A stretch of 64,000 bases of DNA, taken from positions 170,865 through 234,864 of the IMG/VR virus record IMGVR_UViG_3300048625_000299. One strand, given 5' to 3'. The position numbers and the translations under genes are program-made. The notes under the pieces were generated by a model that searched no databases, was not told where the DNA came from, and saw only the letters and a list, made by a program, of their open reading frames with translations. The stretch is from a virus. Shown in pieces: positions 55,391 to 63,791 of the stretch (the first letter of the stretch is position 1; the number at the start of each line of letters is the position of its first letter).

Positions 55391-55549
55391 ATGTATAAGT
55401 TAACACAACCAATAGTAGGACTGCCTGTGTCCGCGGCAATTCGACTTGATGATGGAACCTGCTTCCCCTTCGATTCTGCCAACAGAGATTACCAACAATA
55501 TCTAGAATGGTTAGCCGAAGGCAACGAACCACTACCAGCGGACGAATAA
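55391..55549 (+). CDS. Tiny fibre-associated protein, YLEWLAEGN family
   Basis: Encodes 52 residues ([19 protein letters not shown] ... [15 protein letters not shown]). It starts flush after the previous stop, and one base separates its stop from the next start. Fourth member of the family. Confidence 0.75.
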   Translation: MYKLTQPIVGLPVSAAIRLDDGTCFPFDSANRDYQQYLEWLAEGNEPLPADE

Positions 55550-55550
55550 T

Positions 55551-56666
55551 ATGTCAAGAGCAAGACAAGTATCAAAATTAATCGGTACATCTAATACCGC
55601 AACAGTCGCTAATACAGGAATTGTGTTTAGCGACACGAGCGTACAGACTACTGCACCATCAAGCTTTGGCTTTAAGAATCGCGTCATTAATGGGGCGTTT
55701 GCGATCGATCAACGCAACAGCGGTGCTGCTAAAACTAACCAAGACAACAGCACGAGTCCGTTTATTGTTGATAGATTCCGGTTTGGGGGTAGTGGTACTA
55801 CATTCAAAGCAACTATCCAGCAGGTGGTAGATGCTCCTCCAGGGTTTGTTAATTCTGGCAAAGTCACCATCACAACAAGTGAAACTCTATCTGCTGGAAA
55901 AGTAAACGTATTATCGCACATCATCGAGGGACTGAATGTTGTCGATTTTGCGTGGGGGACTTCGTCGGCCGCTCCTGCTACACTATCATTCTGGGTGAAG
56001 ACTAGCTTAACTGGCACACATGCTGTGGCGATTCGGTCGGATGGAGGAGGTACTGCATACAGTTATGTTGCATCTTATACCGTATCTCAAGCAAACACCT
56101 GGGAGTATAAAACAATCACCGTTCCAGGTCCCACTACAGGCACGTGGGGCGGTTTGACTGGCTCCAATTTGTATGGGATTAGATTGGATTGGAACCTTGG
56201 CTCCTATACAGACGTCCAAGCTACAGCCAACACTTGGACCAGTGGTGGATACTTTACGGTGGCTGGAGCAGTCCAATTAATCACCAATGTGGGTGCCACA
56301 TTCCAAATCACAGGTGTTCAGTTAGAAAAGGGGTCGACGGCCACTGCTTTTGACTACCGCCCATATGGAGACGAGATTCGCCTTTGTCAGAGATATTTTG
56401 AGATAATGCCAGGTGTAGCTGATGTATACACAGGAGTATCAGCTAGTATATCACAATATCAGATGTTTTATATGGTCGAAAAAAGAGCGAATGCTACTGT
56501 ACAGATATATGGGGTTGGAGGGTACCCCAATTCAGCTGGGTATTATGATAAGGATGGTGTTGGCAATACTGCAGCCAATATCTCATCGACGAGTCGATTT
56601 GGATTTCGTGTATACAATATGTCGGGTTCTGGGCAGTTTGCATACACAGCATCCGCCGAACTATAA
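55551..56666 (+). CDS. Tail fibre protein with FKNRIING distal domain
   Basis: This 371-residue protein has a short head (RARQVSKLIGTSNTATVAN) and FSDTSVQTTAPSSFGFKNRVING, so the shaft is minimal as in the 44930 gene. The border motif QLEKGSTATAFDYRPYGDEIRLCQRYF is followed by a short tip. Last gene before the neck operon. Confidence 0.8.
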   Translation: MSRARQVSKLIGTSNTATVANTGIVFSDTSVQTTAPSSFGFKNRVINGAFAIDQRNSGAAKTNQDNSTSPFIVDRFRFGGSGTTFKATIQQVVDAPPGFVNSGKVTITTSETLSAGKVNVLSHIIEGLNVVDFAWGTSSAAPATLSFWVKTSLTGTHAVAIRSDGGGTAYSYVASYTVSQANTWEYKTITVPGPTTGTWGGLTGSNLYGIRLDWNLGSYTDVQATANTWTSGGYFTVAGAVQLITNVGATFQITGVQLEKGSTATAFDYRPYGDEIRLCQRYFEIMPGVADVYTGVSASISQYQMFYMVEKRANATVQIYGVGGYPNSAGYYDKDGVGNTAANISSTSRFGFRVYNMSGSGQFAYTASAEL

Positions 56667-56683
56667 TCTTTAAATTGGGCAAG

Positions 56684-56691
56684 CCTAAATA
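56684..56691 (+). promoter_or_regulatory. Late-promoter-like octamer (CCTAAATA) before gp13
   Basis: CCTAAATA lies 21 bases before the gp13 ATG. CAGGAGATACT supplies the ribosome binding site. Confidence 0.45.
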
Positions 56692-56712
56692 CCTCCATCC
56701 TCAGGAGATACT

Positions 56713-57456
56713 ATGGCCGTCCCAGCATCAAGACAACAATTTAAAGATTACTGCCTCCGTAAATTAGGCTTCCCAGTAATTGAAATCAACGTAGATGACG
56801 ATCAAATCGAAGATCGTATCGATGAAGCGTTGAGCTATTTCTGGGATTACCACTTCGATGGTAATGAAAAGATTTACTACAAGCACCAAATCACCGCTCA
56901 GGATAGAGCAAACAAATACATCACATTGCCTGATAACATCATTGGTGCAGTGAGTGTGTTTTCGATCGGCGACCCATCTGTTCGTGCCGACGATCTATTC
57001 AATATCCGCTACCAAATTGCACTCAACGACCTTTACACTCTAACCTCAGTTTCACTGGTCCCATACTATATGGCAATGCAACACTTGTCTGTTATCAGTG
57101 AAATGCTCGTAGGCAAACAACCAATTCGATACAACAGATTGAGAAACCAGCTATGGGTGGATATGGATTGGAACACTCTGCATGATGGTGAATTCTTGCT
57201 TGTGGAAGCATACCAGGTAGTTAATCCGAACGAATTCACAGATGCATATGGCGAGCGTTGGTTGCAGAACTATGCAACTGCTCTGATCAAGAAGCAATGG
57301 GGTACCAACCTCAAGAAGTTCACTGGTATGCAACTTCCAGGCGGCATTCAATTCAACGGCCAACAGATCTACGACGAAGCGGATAATGAAATCAAAGAGA
57401 TGGAGCGCGACATGGTTACTAACCTATCGTTGCCTGCTCTAGACATGATAGGATAA
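56713..57456 (+). CDS. gp13: Neck protein gp13-like
   Basis: A 247-residue protein (T4 gp13 has 309) with SRQQFKDYCLRKLGFPVIEI, QIEDRIDEALSYFWDYHFDG and AYQVVNPNEFTDAYGERWLQNYA, recognisable as the T4-like head-completion/neck protein. It forms the collar that seals filled heads and accepts the tail, together with gp14. First gene of the conserved gp13-gp20 block. Confidence 0.92.
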   Translation: MAVPASRQQFKDYCLRKLGFPVIEINVDDDQIEDRIDEALSYFWDYHFDGNEKIYYKHQITAQDRANKYITLPDNIIGAVSVFSIGDPSVRADDLFNIRYQIALNDLYTLTSVSLVPYYMAMQHLSVISEMLVGKQPIRYNRLRNQLWVDMDWNTLHDGEFLLVEAYQVVNPNEFTDAYGERWLQNYATALIKKQWGTNLKKFTGMQLPGGIQFNGQQIYDEADNEIKEMERDMVTNLSLPALDMIG

Positions 57457-57462
57457 CTCGCT

Positions 57463-58185
57463 TTGGCTACGAATTTCTACTTCAATAATTTTCAAGCTAG
57501 TGGTGAGCAAGAGCTGCTCACCAACTTGGTCATGGAATCGATAAAGATATATGGTAATGATACCTACTATCTTCCGTTTTCCGATCCTCAAATGGATACG
57601 ATCTATGGCGAAGACGTTAACCGCGAATATAACAACAACGCTATGCTTGAGATGTACATCAAGAACGTTGATGGGTTTGGTGGTGATGGTCAGTTCTTGT
57701 CTAAGTTTAACCTAGAAGTTCGTGATACTATTACATTCAGCTTGTCCATCCGTGCTTTCCAGAATGAAGTAGGCCAAGTATTCAACATCGAACGTCCACG
57801 CGAAGGCGACCTTATCTGGTTCGTACCATCTCAACGGATGTTTAAAATTACGTATGTTGAAAAGTATCCAGTATTCCTACAACTAGGCACCGTCGCGTTT
57901 TATGACGTCAAGTGCGAGATGTATGAGTATAGTGGCGAAAGATTCAATACTGGTATCGATCAAATTGACTTGGCGATGAATAGAGTGTCTCCAGCGATGA
58001 ACATCGAATCGCTCAATACGGAAGATGGTCTCGAATTGGTCGATCAATCTGGATATACACTATTGTTGGATTCGTGGGATATCAATAATGCTGTTGCATC
58101 TGCTGATAACGACACAATACAAACAGAAGCAACAGCGTTTATTAACTTCACCGAAATAGACCCCTTCAGCGAAGGAAATTACTGA
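57463..58185 (+). CDS. gp14: Neck protein gp14-like
   Basis: The 240-residue product (T4 gp14 has 256) appears to start at TTG 57463 (ATNFYFNNF). Motifs ELLTNLVMESIKIYGNDTYYLP, IYGEDVNREYNNNAMLEMYI and FNIERPREGDLIWFVP match gp14 of T4-like phages. The TTG start is supported by the length and by the first residues; no better ATG exists nearby. Its stop overlaps the gp15 start (ATG at 58184-58186 region). Confidence 0.9.
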   Translation: MATNFYFNNFQASGEQELLTNLVMESIKIYGNDTYYLPFSDPQMDTIYGEDVNREYNNNAMLEMYIKNVDGFGGDGQFLSKFNLEVRDTITFSLSIRAFQNEVGQVFNIERPREGDLIWFVPSQRMFKITYVEKYPVFLQLGTVAFYDVKCEMYEYSGERFNTGIDQIDLAMNRVSPAMNIESLNTEDGLELVDQSGYTLLLDSWDINNAVASADNDTIQTEATAFINFTEIDPFSEGNY

Positions 58186-59006
58186 TGTTCTCAGATACAT
58201 TCTATCACGGAACGCTCCGCAAATACGTCACTTTGTTCGGTACACTATTTAATGATGTGTATGTCAATAGAGCAGATGCTGCAGGTGGCGTAATCAATAC
58301 AATCAAGGTGCCATTAGCATATGGACCTAAGGAAAAGGCGCAAGCGCGCCTAGTAGCAAACCCCGATCTCGATCTACCAGTAGCGACTGCCGTGCCGCGC
58401 ATGGGGTTTGAGATCACGACGCTGTCATATTCACCTTCCCGTAAATTGTCGACGATAGGAAAGAATAGAAGAATCGATCCTAATGATCCTTCGTCGATGA
58501 TGTATAACTACAATCCAGTACCATATGACATCTCATTCTCGTTACATATAGTATCGAAGTATCAGGATGATGGTGCGCAGATTCTAGAGCAAATCCTACC
58601 ATATTTCACGCCCGAGCGTACAACGACAGTCAACTTGATTCCAGAGATGAACTACATCGTGGATATCCCTCTGACATTAATCAACGTTACGCCATCAGAT
58701 ACATATGAGGGTGGGTTTGAAGAACGTAGAGCAATTACGTGGACTCTAGACTTCTTAATGAAGGTTTACTTCTACGGACCTGTTAAGTCTTCGAAGGTCA
58801 TCACGTTGGCAAATACTAACTTCTTCGATGCTTCAGGATACGATACCGTCGAAGCGGCAGTCGGAGTTGCCAACCCACCAGACAGAATTTCTATTAGTCC
58901 AGGTCTAGATGCTAATGGAAATCCTACAAGCAATGCTTCTATTGCGATTGATCGAAACTTAGTACCTGCAAACTCTAATTATGGATACATTACAACCAAA
59001 GGATAA
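58185..59006 (+). CDS. gp15: Tail sheath stabiliser / tail terminator gp15-like
   Basis: At 273 residues it matches T4 gp15 (272). The head FSDTFYHGTLRKYVTLFGTL and MMYNYNPVPYDISFSLHIVS are typical, as is EERRAITWTLDFLMKVYFYGP. It caps the tail tube and sheath as a hexamer and joins the tail to the neck. It overlaps gp16 by 26 bases. Confidence 0.93.
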   Translation: MFSDTFYHGTLRKYVTLFGTLFNDVYVNRADAAGGVINTIKVPLAYGPKEKAQARLVANPDLDLPVATAVPRMGFEITTLSYSPSRKLSTIGKNRRIDPNDPSSMMYNYNPVPYDISFSLHIVSKYQDDGAQILEQILPYFTPERTTTVNLIPEMNYIVDIPLTLINVTPSDTYEGGFEERRAITWTLDFLMKVYFYGPVKSSKVITLANTNFFDASGYDTVEAAVGVANPPDRISISPGLDANGNPTSNASIAIDRNLVPANSNYGYITTKG

Positions 59007-59415
59007 GATTGGCGATTCGCTAAATCTAAGTCCGTTGCCATCGCAAGTCGTTACCGGCAGGGACGTCCTGCCCCCTGCCGACGTCGTCCTCACATCGTCG
59101 ATCAATCAGATCGATAATGACTTTGAGTATGCTCGCGGCAACATGATCAACGCGATCGAAAAGGGACAAGAAGCCTTGAATGGAATTCTCGAGGTTGCTG
59201 GGATGAGTCAACATCCCCGGGCATATGAAGTTGCTGCTACATTGGTAAAGGCTACTGTGGATGCAAGCAAGGACCTAATGGAGCTGTCGAAGCGCAAGAA
59301 AGACCTCGATAAACCAGTCGAAGGTCAGGCAGGCGGCGGTCCTAATAGAGTGACAAATAATATGTTTGTCGGTACGACTGCTGACCTGCTTAAAATGCTC
59401 AAGCAGAATCAATAA
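58981..59415 (+). CDS. gp16: Small terminase subunit gp16-like
   Basis: A 144-residue protein (T4 gp16 has 164) with ALNGILEVAGMSQHPRAYEV and VKATVDASKDLMELSKRKKD, the conserved helical core that forms the oligomeric ring regulating packaging. It begins within gp15 and its stop overlaps the gp17 start (TAATG). Inverted GGCAGG/CCTGCC at 59056-59072 lies near its start but inside coding sequence. Confidence 0.88.
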   Translation: MDTLQPKDKIGDSLNLSPLPSQVVTGRDVLPPADVVLTSSINQIDNDFEYARGNMINAIEKGQEALNGILEVAGMSQHPRAYEVAATLVKATVDASKDLMELSKRKKDLDKPVEGQAGGGPNRVTNNMFVGTTADLLKMLKQNQ

Positions 59416-61028
59416 TGTCATATAACGGGAATCAAAATTTATCTGGAGCTCGTGAACAGGTCGAAATGACCCCTGAGCAGGTAGCTGAGTTTGGCAAATG
59501 CGCGGCCGATCCGCTATACTTCATCGAGACATACGTTCAAATTGTTAACGTCGATAGAGGATTGATCCCATTTGAAATGTGGGACTTCCAGCGGGACATC
59601 GTCGATCTCGTTACGTCCGAAAACAGATACACAATATGTAAGATGCCTCGTCAGGTCGGTAAGACGACGACTGTCGCTGCCATCTTGCTTCACTTTGCGC
59701 TGTTCAATGAGAACTTCTCTACAGCTATCTTGGCTAACAAGTTATCACAAGCTCGTGAAATCTTGGGTCGTATTCAGATGGCTTTCGAACATCTACCTAA
59801 ATGGCTACAACAAGGTGTTATTGAGTGGAACAAAGGTTACATCGAATTAGCGAACGGATCAAAGATCCTAGCATCTGCCACATCAAGTTCTGCCATTCGT
59901 GGTACGTCTCAAAACCTGATCTATCTTGACGAATTTGCATTCGTTCCAAACCACTTACAAGAAGAATTCTTCCAATCTGTTTATCCAACGATTTCGTCTG
60001 GTAAGTCTTCCAAAGTCGTTATCACATCAACGCCAAATGGCTTGAATATGTTCTACAAGCTGTGGAAAGACAGCGAAGAAGCTAGAAACGATTATAAGAG
60101 AGTGGACGTTCACTGGTCTCAAGTGCCAGGAAGAGATGAAGAGTGGAAGGAAATGATCATCCGGAATACATCCGTTGAACAGTTCCGACAAGAATATGAG
60201 TGTGAATTCTTAGGCTCATCCAGTACATTGATTGATGGTTCAATCCTTAGAACGCTGGTGTACGAGACGCCAATTAAGCAAACTGAGCATGTTAAGCTAT
60301 ACTCAGAACCGGCACAAGGCCGATCATACATTATTGTCGCGGATACGTCAAGGGGTATCGGCGAAGATTATTGTGCTTTTGTGGTATACGATGTAACAGA
60401 ACTACCTTATAAAGTAGCAGCGAGGTACAGAAACAATAAGATTTCCACTCTTTTGTATCCTAATTACATCTATCAATTCGCAAAACTATATAATAATGCA
60501 TATGTGCTTGTCGAATCCAATGACGTCGGCAAGCAAGTAGCAGACATTCTTTACTATGATCTTGAATATGAATTCATGTTCTTTACAGCAAATGACCCGA
60601 AAACTGGCCAGCACATATCCGCAGGCTATAAGGGAAATGCTGTATTGGGGGTCAAGACTTCGAAGACGGTAAAGCGTGTTGGCTGCAGTAATTTCAAGAC
60701 GATGGTGGAATCTAGTAAATTCATTGTCGTCGATGAAGACCTTCTGAACGAATTATTCCGGTTCTCCGCTAAAGGAGATTCGTTTGAAGCTGAAGAAGGC
60801 AATGATGACTTAGTAATGTGTAGTGTGTTGTTCTCATGGTTGATCCAACAGCCATACGTTAAAGAACTAACAAGCACGGATATACGATCGAGTTTACATG
60901 CAGATAATGAGAGTGCGATTGAAGAATCGCTGCTCCCTTTTGGTGTTGTAGATGATGGAATGGACGTACATGAGGAACAACCAATGGTAGCCGTCGCGCA
61001 CGATGACGGGAATTGGCTATGGAATTGA
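59415..61028 (+). CDS. gp17: Large terminase subunit gp17-like (ATPase and nuclease)
   Basis: The 537-residue packaging motor (T4 gp17 has 610) has a Walker A as MPRQVGKTT (K83), Walker B LIYLDEFAF (D172, E173), and the coupling motif VVITSTPNG. The C-terminal nuclease has D310 in IIVADTSRG, E367 in YVLVESND, and an acidic NDDLVM near residue 470. All catalytic residues appear present. It cleaves concatemeric DNA and drives packaging through the portal. Confidence 0.96.
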   Translation: MSYNGNQNLSGAREQVEMTPEQVAEFGKCAADPLYFIETYVQIVNVDRGLIPFEMWDFQRDIVDLVTSENRYTICKMPRQVGKTTTVAAILLHFALFNENFSTAILANKLSQAREILGRIQMAFEHLPKWLQQGVIEWNKGYIELANGSKILASATSSSAIRGTSQNLIYLDEFAFVPNHLQEEFFQSVYPTISSGKSSKVVITSTPNGLNMFYKLWKDSEEARNDYKRVDVHWSQVPGRDEEWKEMIIRNTSVEQFRQEYECEFLGSSSTLIDGSILRTLVYETPIKQTEHVKLYSEPAQGRSYIIVADTSRGIGEDYCAFVVYDVTELPYKVAARYRNNKISTLLYPNYIYQFAKLYNNAYVLVESNDVGKQVADILYYDLEYEFMFFTANDPKTGQHISAGYKGNAVLGVKTSKTVKRVGCSNFKTMVESSKFIVVDEDLLNELFRFSAKGDSFEAEEGNDDLVMCSVLFSWLIQQPYVKELTSTDIRSSLHADNESAIEESLLPFGVVDDGMDVHEEQPMVAVAHDDGNWLWN

Positions 61029-61034
61029 CGAAAT

Positions 61035-61042
61035 TATAAATA
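61035..61042 (+). promoter_or_regulatory. T4-type late promoter (TATAAATA) before gp18
   Basis: A perfect TATAAATA lies in the 55-base gap, 41 bases before the gp18 ATG; GGGGAGAT precedes the start codon. Confidence 0.75.
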
Positions 61043-61083
61043 ACAAAGAAGTCTAAATTATAACCTAAATTGGGGAGATCCAC

Positions 61084-63165
61084 ATGCCATTTCAAGTTAG
61101 TCCAGGCGTAAACGTTTCAGAGATCGACTTAACTACCGTTACCCCAGCAGTTTCTTCAACCGAAGGCGCTATTGCTGGTGTGTTTAAATGGGGTCCAGTT
61201 GATACAAAGATTCTGATCGATAGCGAATCGACACTCGTTCGTCGCTTCGGCAAGCCTACAAACCACAACGCAGAAACATTCTTTTCTGCAGCAAACTTTT
61301 TAGCGTATGGCAATAAGCTATACGTCGTTCGTGCCGCAAACACTTCTGCAGCTAACAGCTCAGATGGTGCATGGAACGCTATCGCTAATACTAGCTCAGT
61401 CACGAGCCGTACTACATTCAACATTAGCAATCAAGACGACTTCGAAAACAAGTCCGATACGTTCACATCTACAGATGCAGACGTATTATTTGCTGCTAAA
61501 TGGCCAGGTGCTGTCGGTAACTCGTTGAAGATTTCCGTTTGCGATACCGCCGACGCATATACTTCTACGATCAACTTGCTAGCATCCAACACAATTAGCA
61601 CTAATACGACGCTGACAAACGTTACTATTAACGTCGGTTCTAATACTGCGTTGGTTAAGATGGCCAATGCCGTTGGTTCTAACACATCAGATGCTAACAC
61701 AGCCGCAGCTGCAATCGTCACAACGCTGACTGTTGGAGATGTTATCGAATTGGGTAACACTACAATTGGTAAGCAATATGCTAAGATCACTTCCGTCGGT
61801 GCTCCATCGACTAACGCGACTCATGCATATTTCAGCATCACGTTGGACAGCACATATAACCTATCTGCTAACCTGTCTTCCTCGTCATTCACACGTTTCT
61901 GGGAATACTACAACAGCGTAGATCGCGCTCCAACAGTATCCGCATACCAACGCTCGTTCGGTGGCAATACATCTGCTGTTGATGAAGTTCATATTGCAGT
62001 TGTCGACCAAGATGGTGAATTTACTGGCGTTCCAGGAACTGTTCTCGAAATGTACCAAGGTCTGTCTCGTGCTTCCGATGCTAAGACAGTTGATGGTGCA
62101 ACAAACTTCTACAGAACAGTTATCAACGACGGTTCGCAATACATCTGGGCATTGAGCGATCGCGCTAACGCTGCGTCGAACACTGCATCTAATGTTGCAT
62201 CTTCCACAAATACGAAGCCATTGTCATTATCGTTTGTCGATGGTTCTGATGGTCCAGACGAATCTGCAATTTCCTTTGGTGAAGTTACACGTGCATATGA
62301 CCAATTCGCTTCTGCTGAATCGGTCGATATCTCGTTGCTATTGACAGGTAAGTCGCGTGGCGGCACAGTTGGCGAACAACTCGCTAACTACTTGATCGAT
62401 AACATCGCTGATGTTCGTCGTGATTGTGTTGTGTTCGTGTCGCCAGATAGAGCTGATGTTGTCCGCGCAAACGGTTCAGAAGCGACAAACGTTGTTGCGT
62501 TCCGCAATGCCGTTCGTTCTTCTTCATATGCTGTTCTCGATTCTGGTTACAAATATCAGTACGACAAGTACAATGATGTATACCGCTACGTTCCATTGAA
62601 CGGCGATACTGCAGGCTTGTGTGTTCGTACAGACGATACACGCGATCCATGGTTCTCACCAGCTGGTTTCAGCCGCGGTCAGATCAAAAACATCGTCAAG
62701 TTGGCATATAACCCAGGTAAGGCAGATAGAGACATCCTCTACAAGGCTGGCGTAAACCCAGTTGTTACATTCCCAGGTCAAGGCACAATCTTGTTTGGCG
62801 ATAAGACATTGTTGGCTAACGCTAGCGCATTCGATCGTATTAACGTTCGTCGCTTGTTCATTGTATTGGAAAAGGCAATTGCTAAGGCTGCTAAGTCTCT
62901 ATTGTTCGAATTCAACGACGACTTCACTCGCGCTCAATTCAAGAACATCGTTGAACCATTCTTGCGTGACGTACAAGGCCGTCGTGGTATTACAGCGTTC
63001 AAGGTTGTTTGCGATGATTCTAACAACACTAGCCAAGTTATCGACAGCAACCAATTCGTTGGCGATATCTACGTCAAGCCAGCTAAGTCTATCAACTTCA
63101 TCCAGTTGAACTTTGTTGCAGTTAGAACAGGCGTTGAGTTCTCAGAGATCGTAGGATCATTCTAA
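61084..63165 (+). CDS. gp18: Tail sheath protein gp18-like
   Basis: The 693-residue protein (T4 gp18 has 659) starts with SPGVNVSEIDLTTVTPAVSS and has GVFKWGPV. The C-terminal half contains YPLNGDTAGL-like WFSPAGFSRGQIKN and the end FIQLNFVAVRTGVEFSEIVG, the conserved contractile core. Residues ~120-290 are a Thr/Asn-rich insertion that should face outward on the sheath. It forms the contractile sheath. Confidence 0.95.
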   Translation: MPFQVSPGVNVSEIDLTTVTPAVSSTEGAIAGVFKWGPVDTKILIDSESTLVRRFGKPTNHNAETFFSAANFLAYGNKLYVVRAANTSAANSSDGAWNAIANTSSVTSRTTFNISNQDDFENKSDTFTSTDADVLFAAKWPGAVGNSLKISVCDTADAYTSTINLLASNTISTNTTLTNVTINVGSNTALVKMANAVGSNTSDANTAAAAIVTTLTVGDVIELGNTTIGKQYAKITSVGAPSTNATHAYFSITLDSTYNLSANLSSSSFTRFWEYYNSVDRAPTVSAYQRSFGGNTSAVDEVHIAVVDQDGEFTGVPGTVLEMYQGLSRASDAKTVDGATNFYRTVINDGSQYIWALSDRANAASNTASNVASSTNTKPLSLSFVDGSDGPDESAISFGEVTRAYDQFASAESVDISLLLTGKSRGGTVGEQLANYLIDNIADVRRDCVVFVSPDRADVVRANGSEATNVVAFRNAVRSSSYAVLDSGYKYQYDKYNDVYRYVPLNGDTAGLCVRTDDTRDPWFSPAGFSRGQIKNIVKLAYNPGKADRDILYKAGVNPVVTFPGQGTILFGDKTLLANASAFDRINVRRLFIVLEKAIAKAAKSLLFEFNDDFTRAQFKNIVEPFLRDVQGRRGITAFKVVCDDSNNTSQVIDSNQFVGDIYVKPAKSINFIQLNFVAVRTGVEFSEIVGSF

Positions 63166-63171
63166 TAAATA
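63164..63171 (+). promoter_or_regulatory. Late-promoter-like octamer (AATAAATA) before gp19
   Basis: AATAAATA overlaps the gp18 stop and lies 19 bases before the gp19 ATG; AAGGAG follows as ribosome binding site. It would let the abundant tube protein be expressed separately. Confidence 0.45.
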
Positions 63172-63190
63172 AAGACAAGGAGAACAAGAC

Positions 63191-63742
63191 ATGGCATTTA
63201 ATGTAAATGAAATTAGAAGTCAACTGACATTGGGCGGCGCACGCAGCTCTTTGTTCCAAGTTACACTTTCTAATCCTGCTAACAGCATCGGCGATATCAA
63301 GATCCCGTTCATGGTACGTGCTTCTTCAATCCCAGCGGCAACGCTGGGCGTTATTGAAGTTCCATACTTTGGCCGTAAGGTCCGTCTCGCTGGCGATCGC
63401 ACTTTCGGTGAGTGGTCTGTGGTCGTGATGAACGACGAAGACTTCTTGGTCCGTAATGCGATGGAAGAGTGGTCTAACCAAATCAACACGTTCCAGGGCA
63501 ACTTGCGTGGATTTGGCGCAGCTAGCCCCCTCCTATATAAATCAACTGCGAACGTAACGCAGTTCTCGAAGACTGGTGTACCTATCCGCGAATATACATT
63601 CAACGGTATTTTCCCAGTCGAAGTATCGCCTATTGATTTAGATTGGAATAGTACCGATTCGATTCAAGAGTTCCAAGTAACATTCGCCTACGATTGGTGG
63701 GAAGTTACAGGTGGAACTACAGGCGACGCAGGCGGCGCTTAA
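63191..63742 (+). CDS. gp19: Tail tube protein gp19-like
   Basis: A 183-residue protein (T4 gp19 has 163). ARSSLFQVTLSNP, VRASSIPAATLGVIEVPYFGRKVRLAGDR and EWSVVVMNDEDF identify the T4-like tube fold. It stacks as hexamers inside the sheath. Strong AAGGAG ribosome binding site. Confidence 0.95.
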   Translation: MAFNVNEIRSQLTLGGARSSLFQVTLSNPANSIGDIKIPFMVRASSIPAATLGVIEVPYFGRKVRLAGDRTFGEWSVVVMNDEDFLVRNAMEEWSNQINTFQGNLRGFGAASPLLYKSTANVTQFSKTGVPIREYTFNGIFPVEVSPIDLDWNSTDSIQEFQVTFAYDWWEVTGGTTGDAGGA

Positions 63743-63749
63743 TAGTATG

Positions 63750-63771
63750 GAGGCCGGCTTAGTCCGGCCTC
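63750..63771 (+). terminator. Perfect 8-base stem-loop between gp19 and gp20
   Basis: GAGGCCGG and CCGGCCTC flank a 6-base loop (cttagt) right after the gp19 stop. The stem is GC-rich and sits between an abundantly needed gene and portal. The following bases (attaattgg) hold few T residues, so it may be a weak terminator or an mRNA stabiliser. Confidence 0.6.
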
Positions 63772-63791
63772 ATTAATTGGAGATATAATCA

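Noticed and set aside
36564-56666. Diversity-generating retroelement driving fibre variation
   Set aside because: No reverse transcriptase gene and no template/variable repeat pair with adenine-specific differences was seen; variation fits duplication and recombination.
59056-59072. Regulatory hairpin GGCAGG/CCTGCC near the start of the small terminase gene
   Set aside because: It is within coding sequence with a 5-base loop; it could affect translation, but nothing else supports a function.
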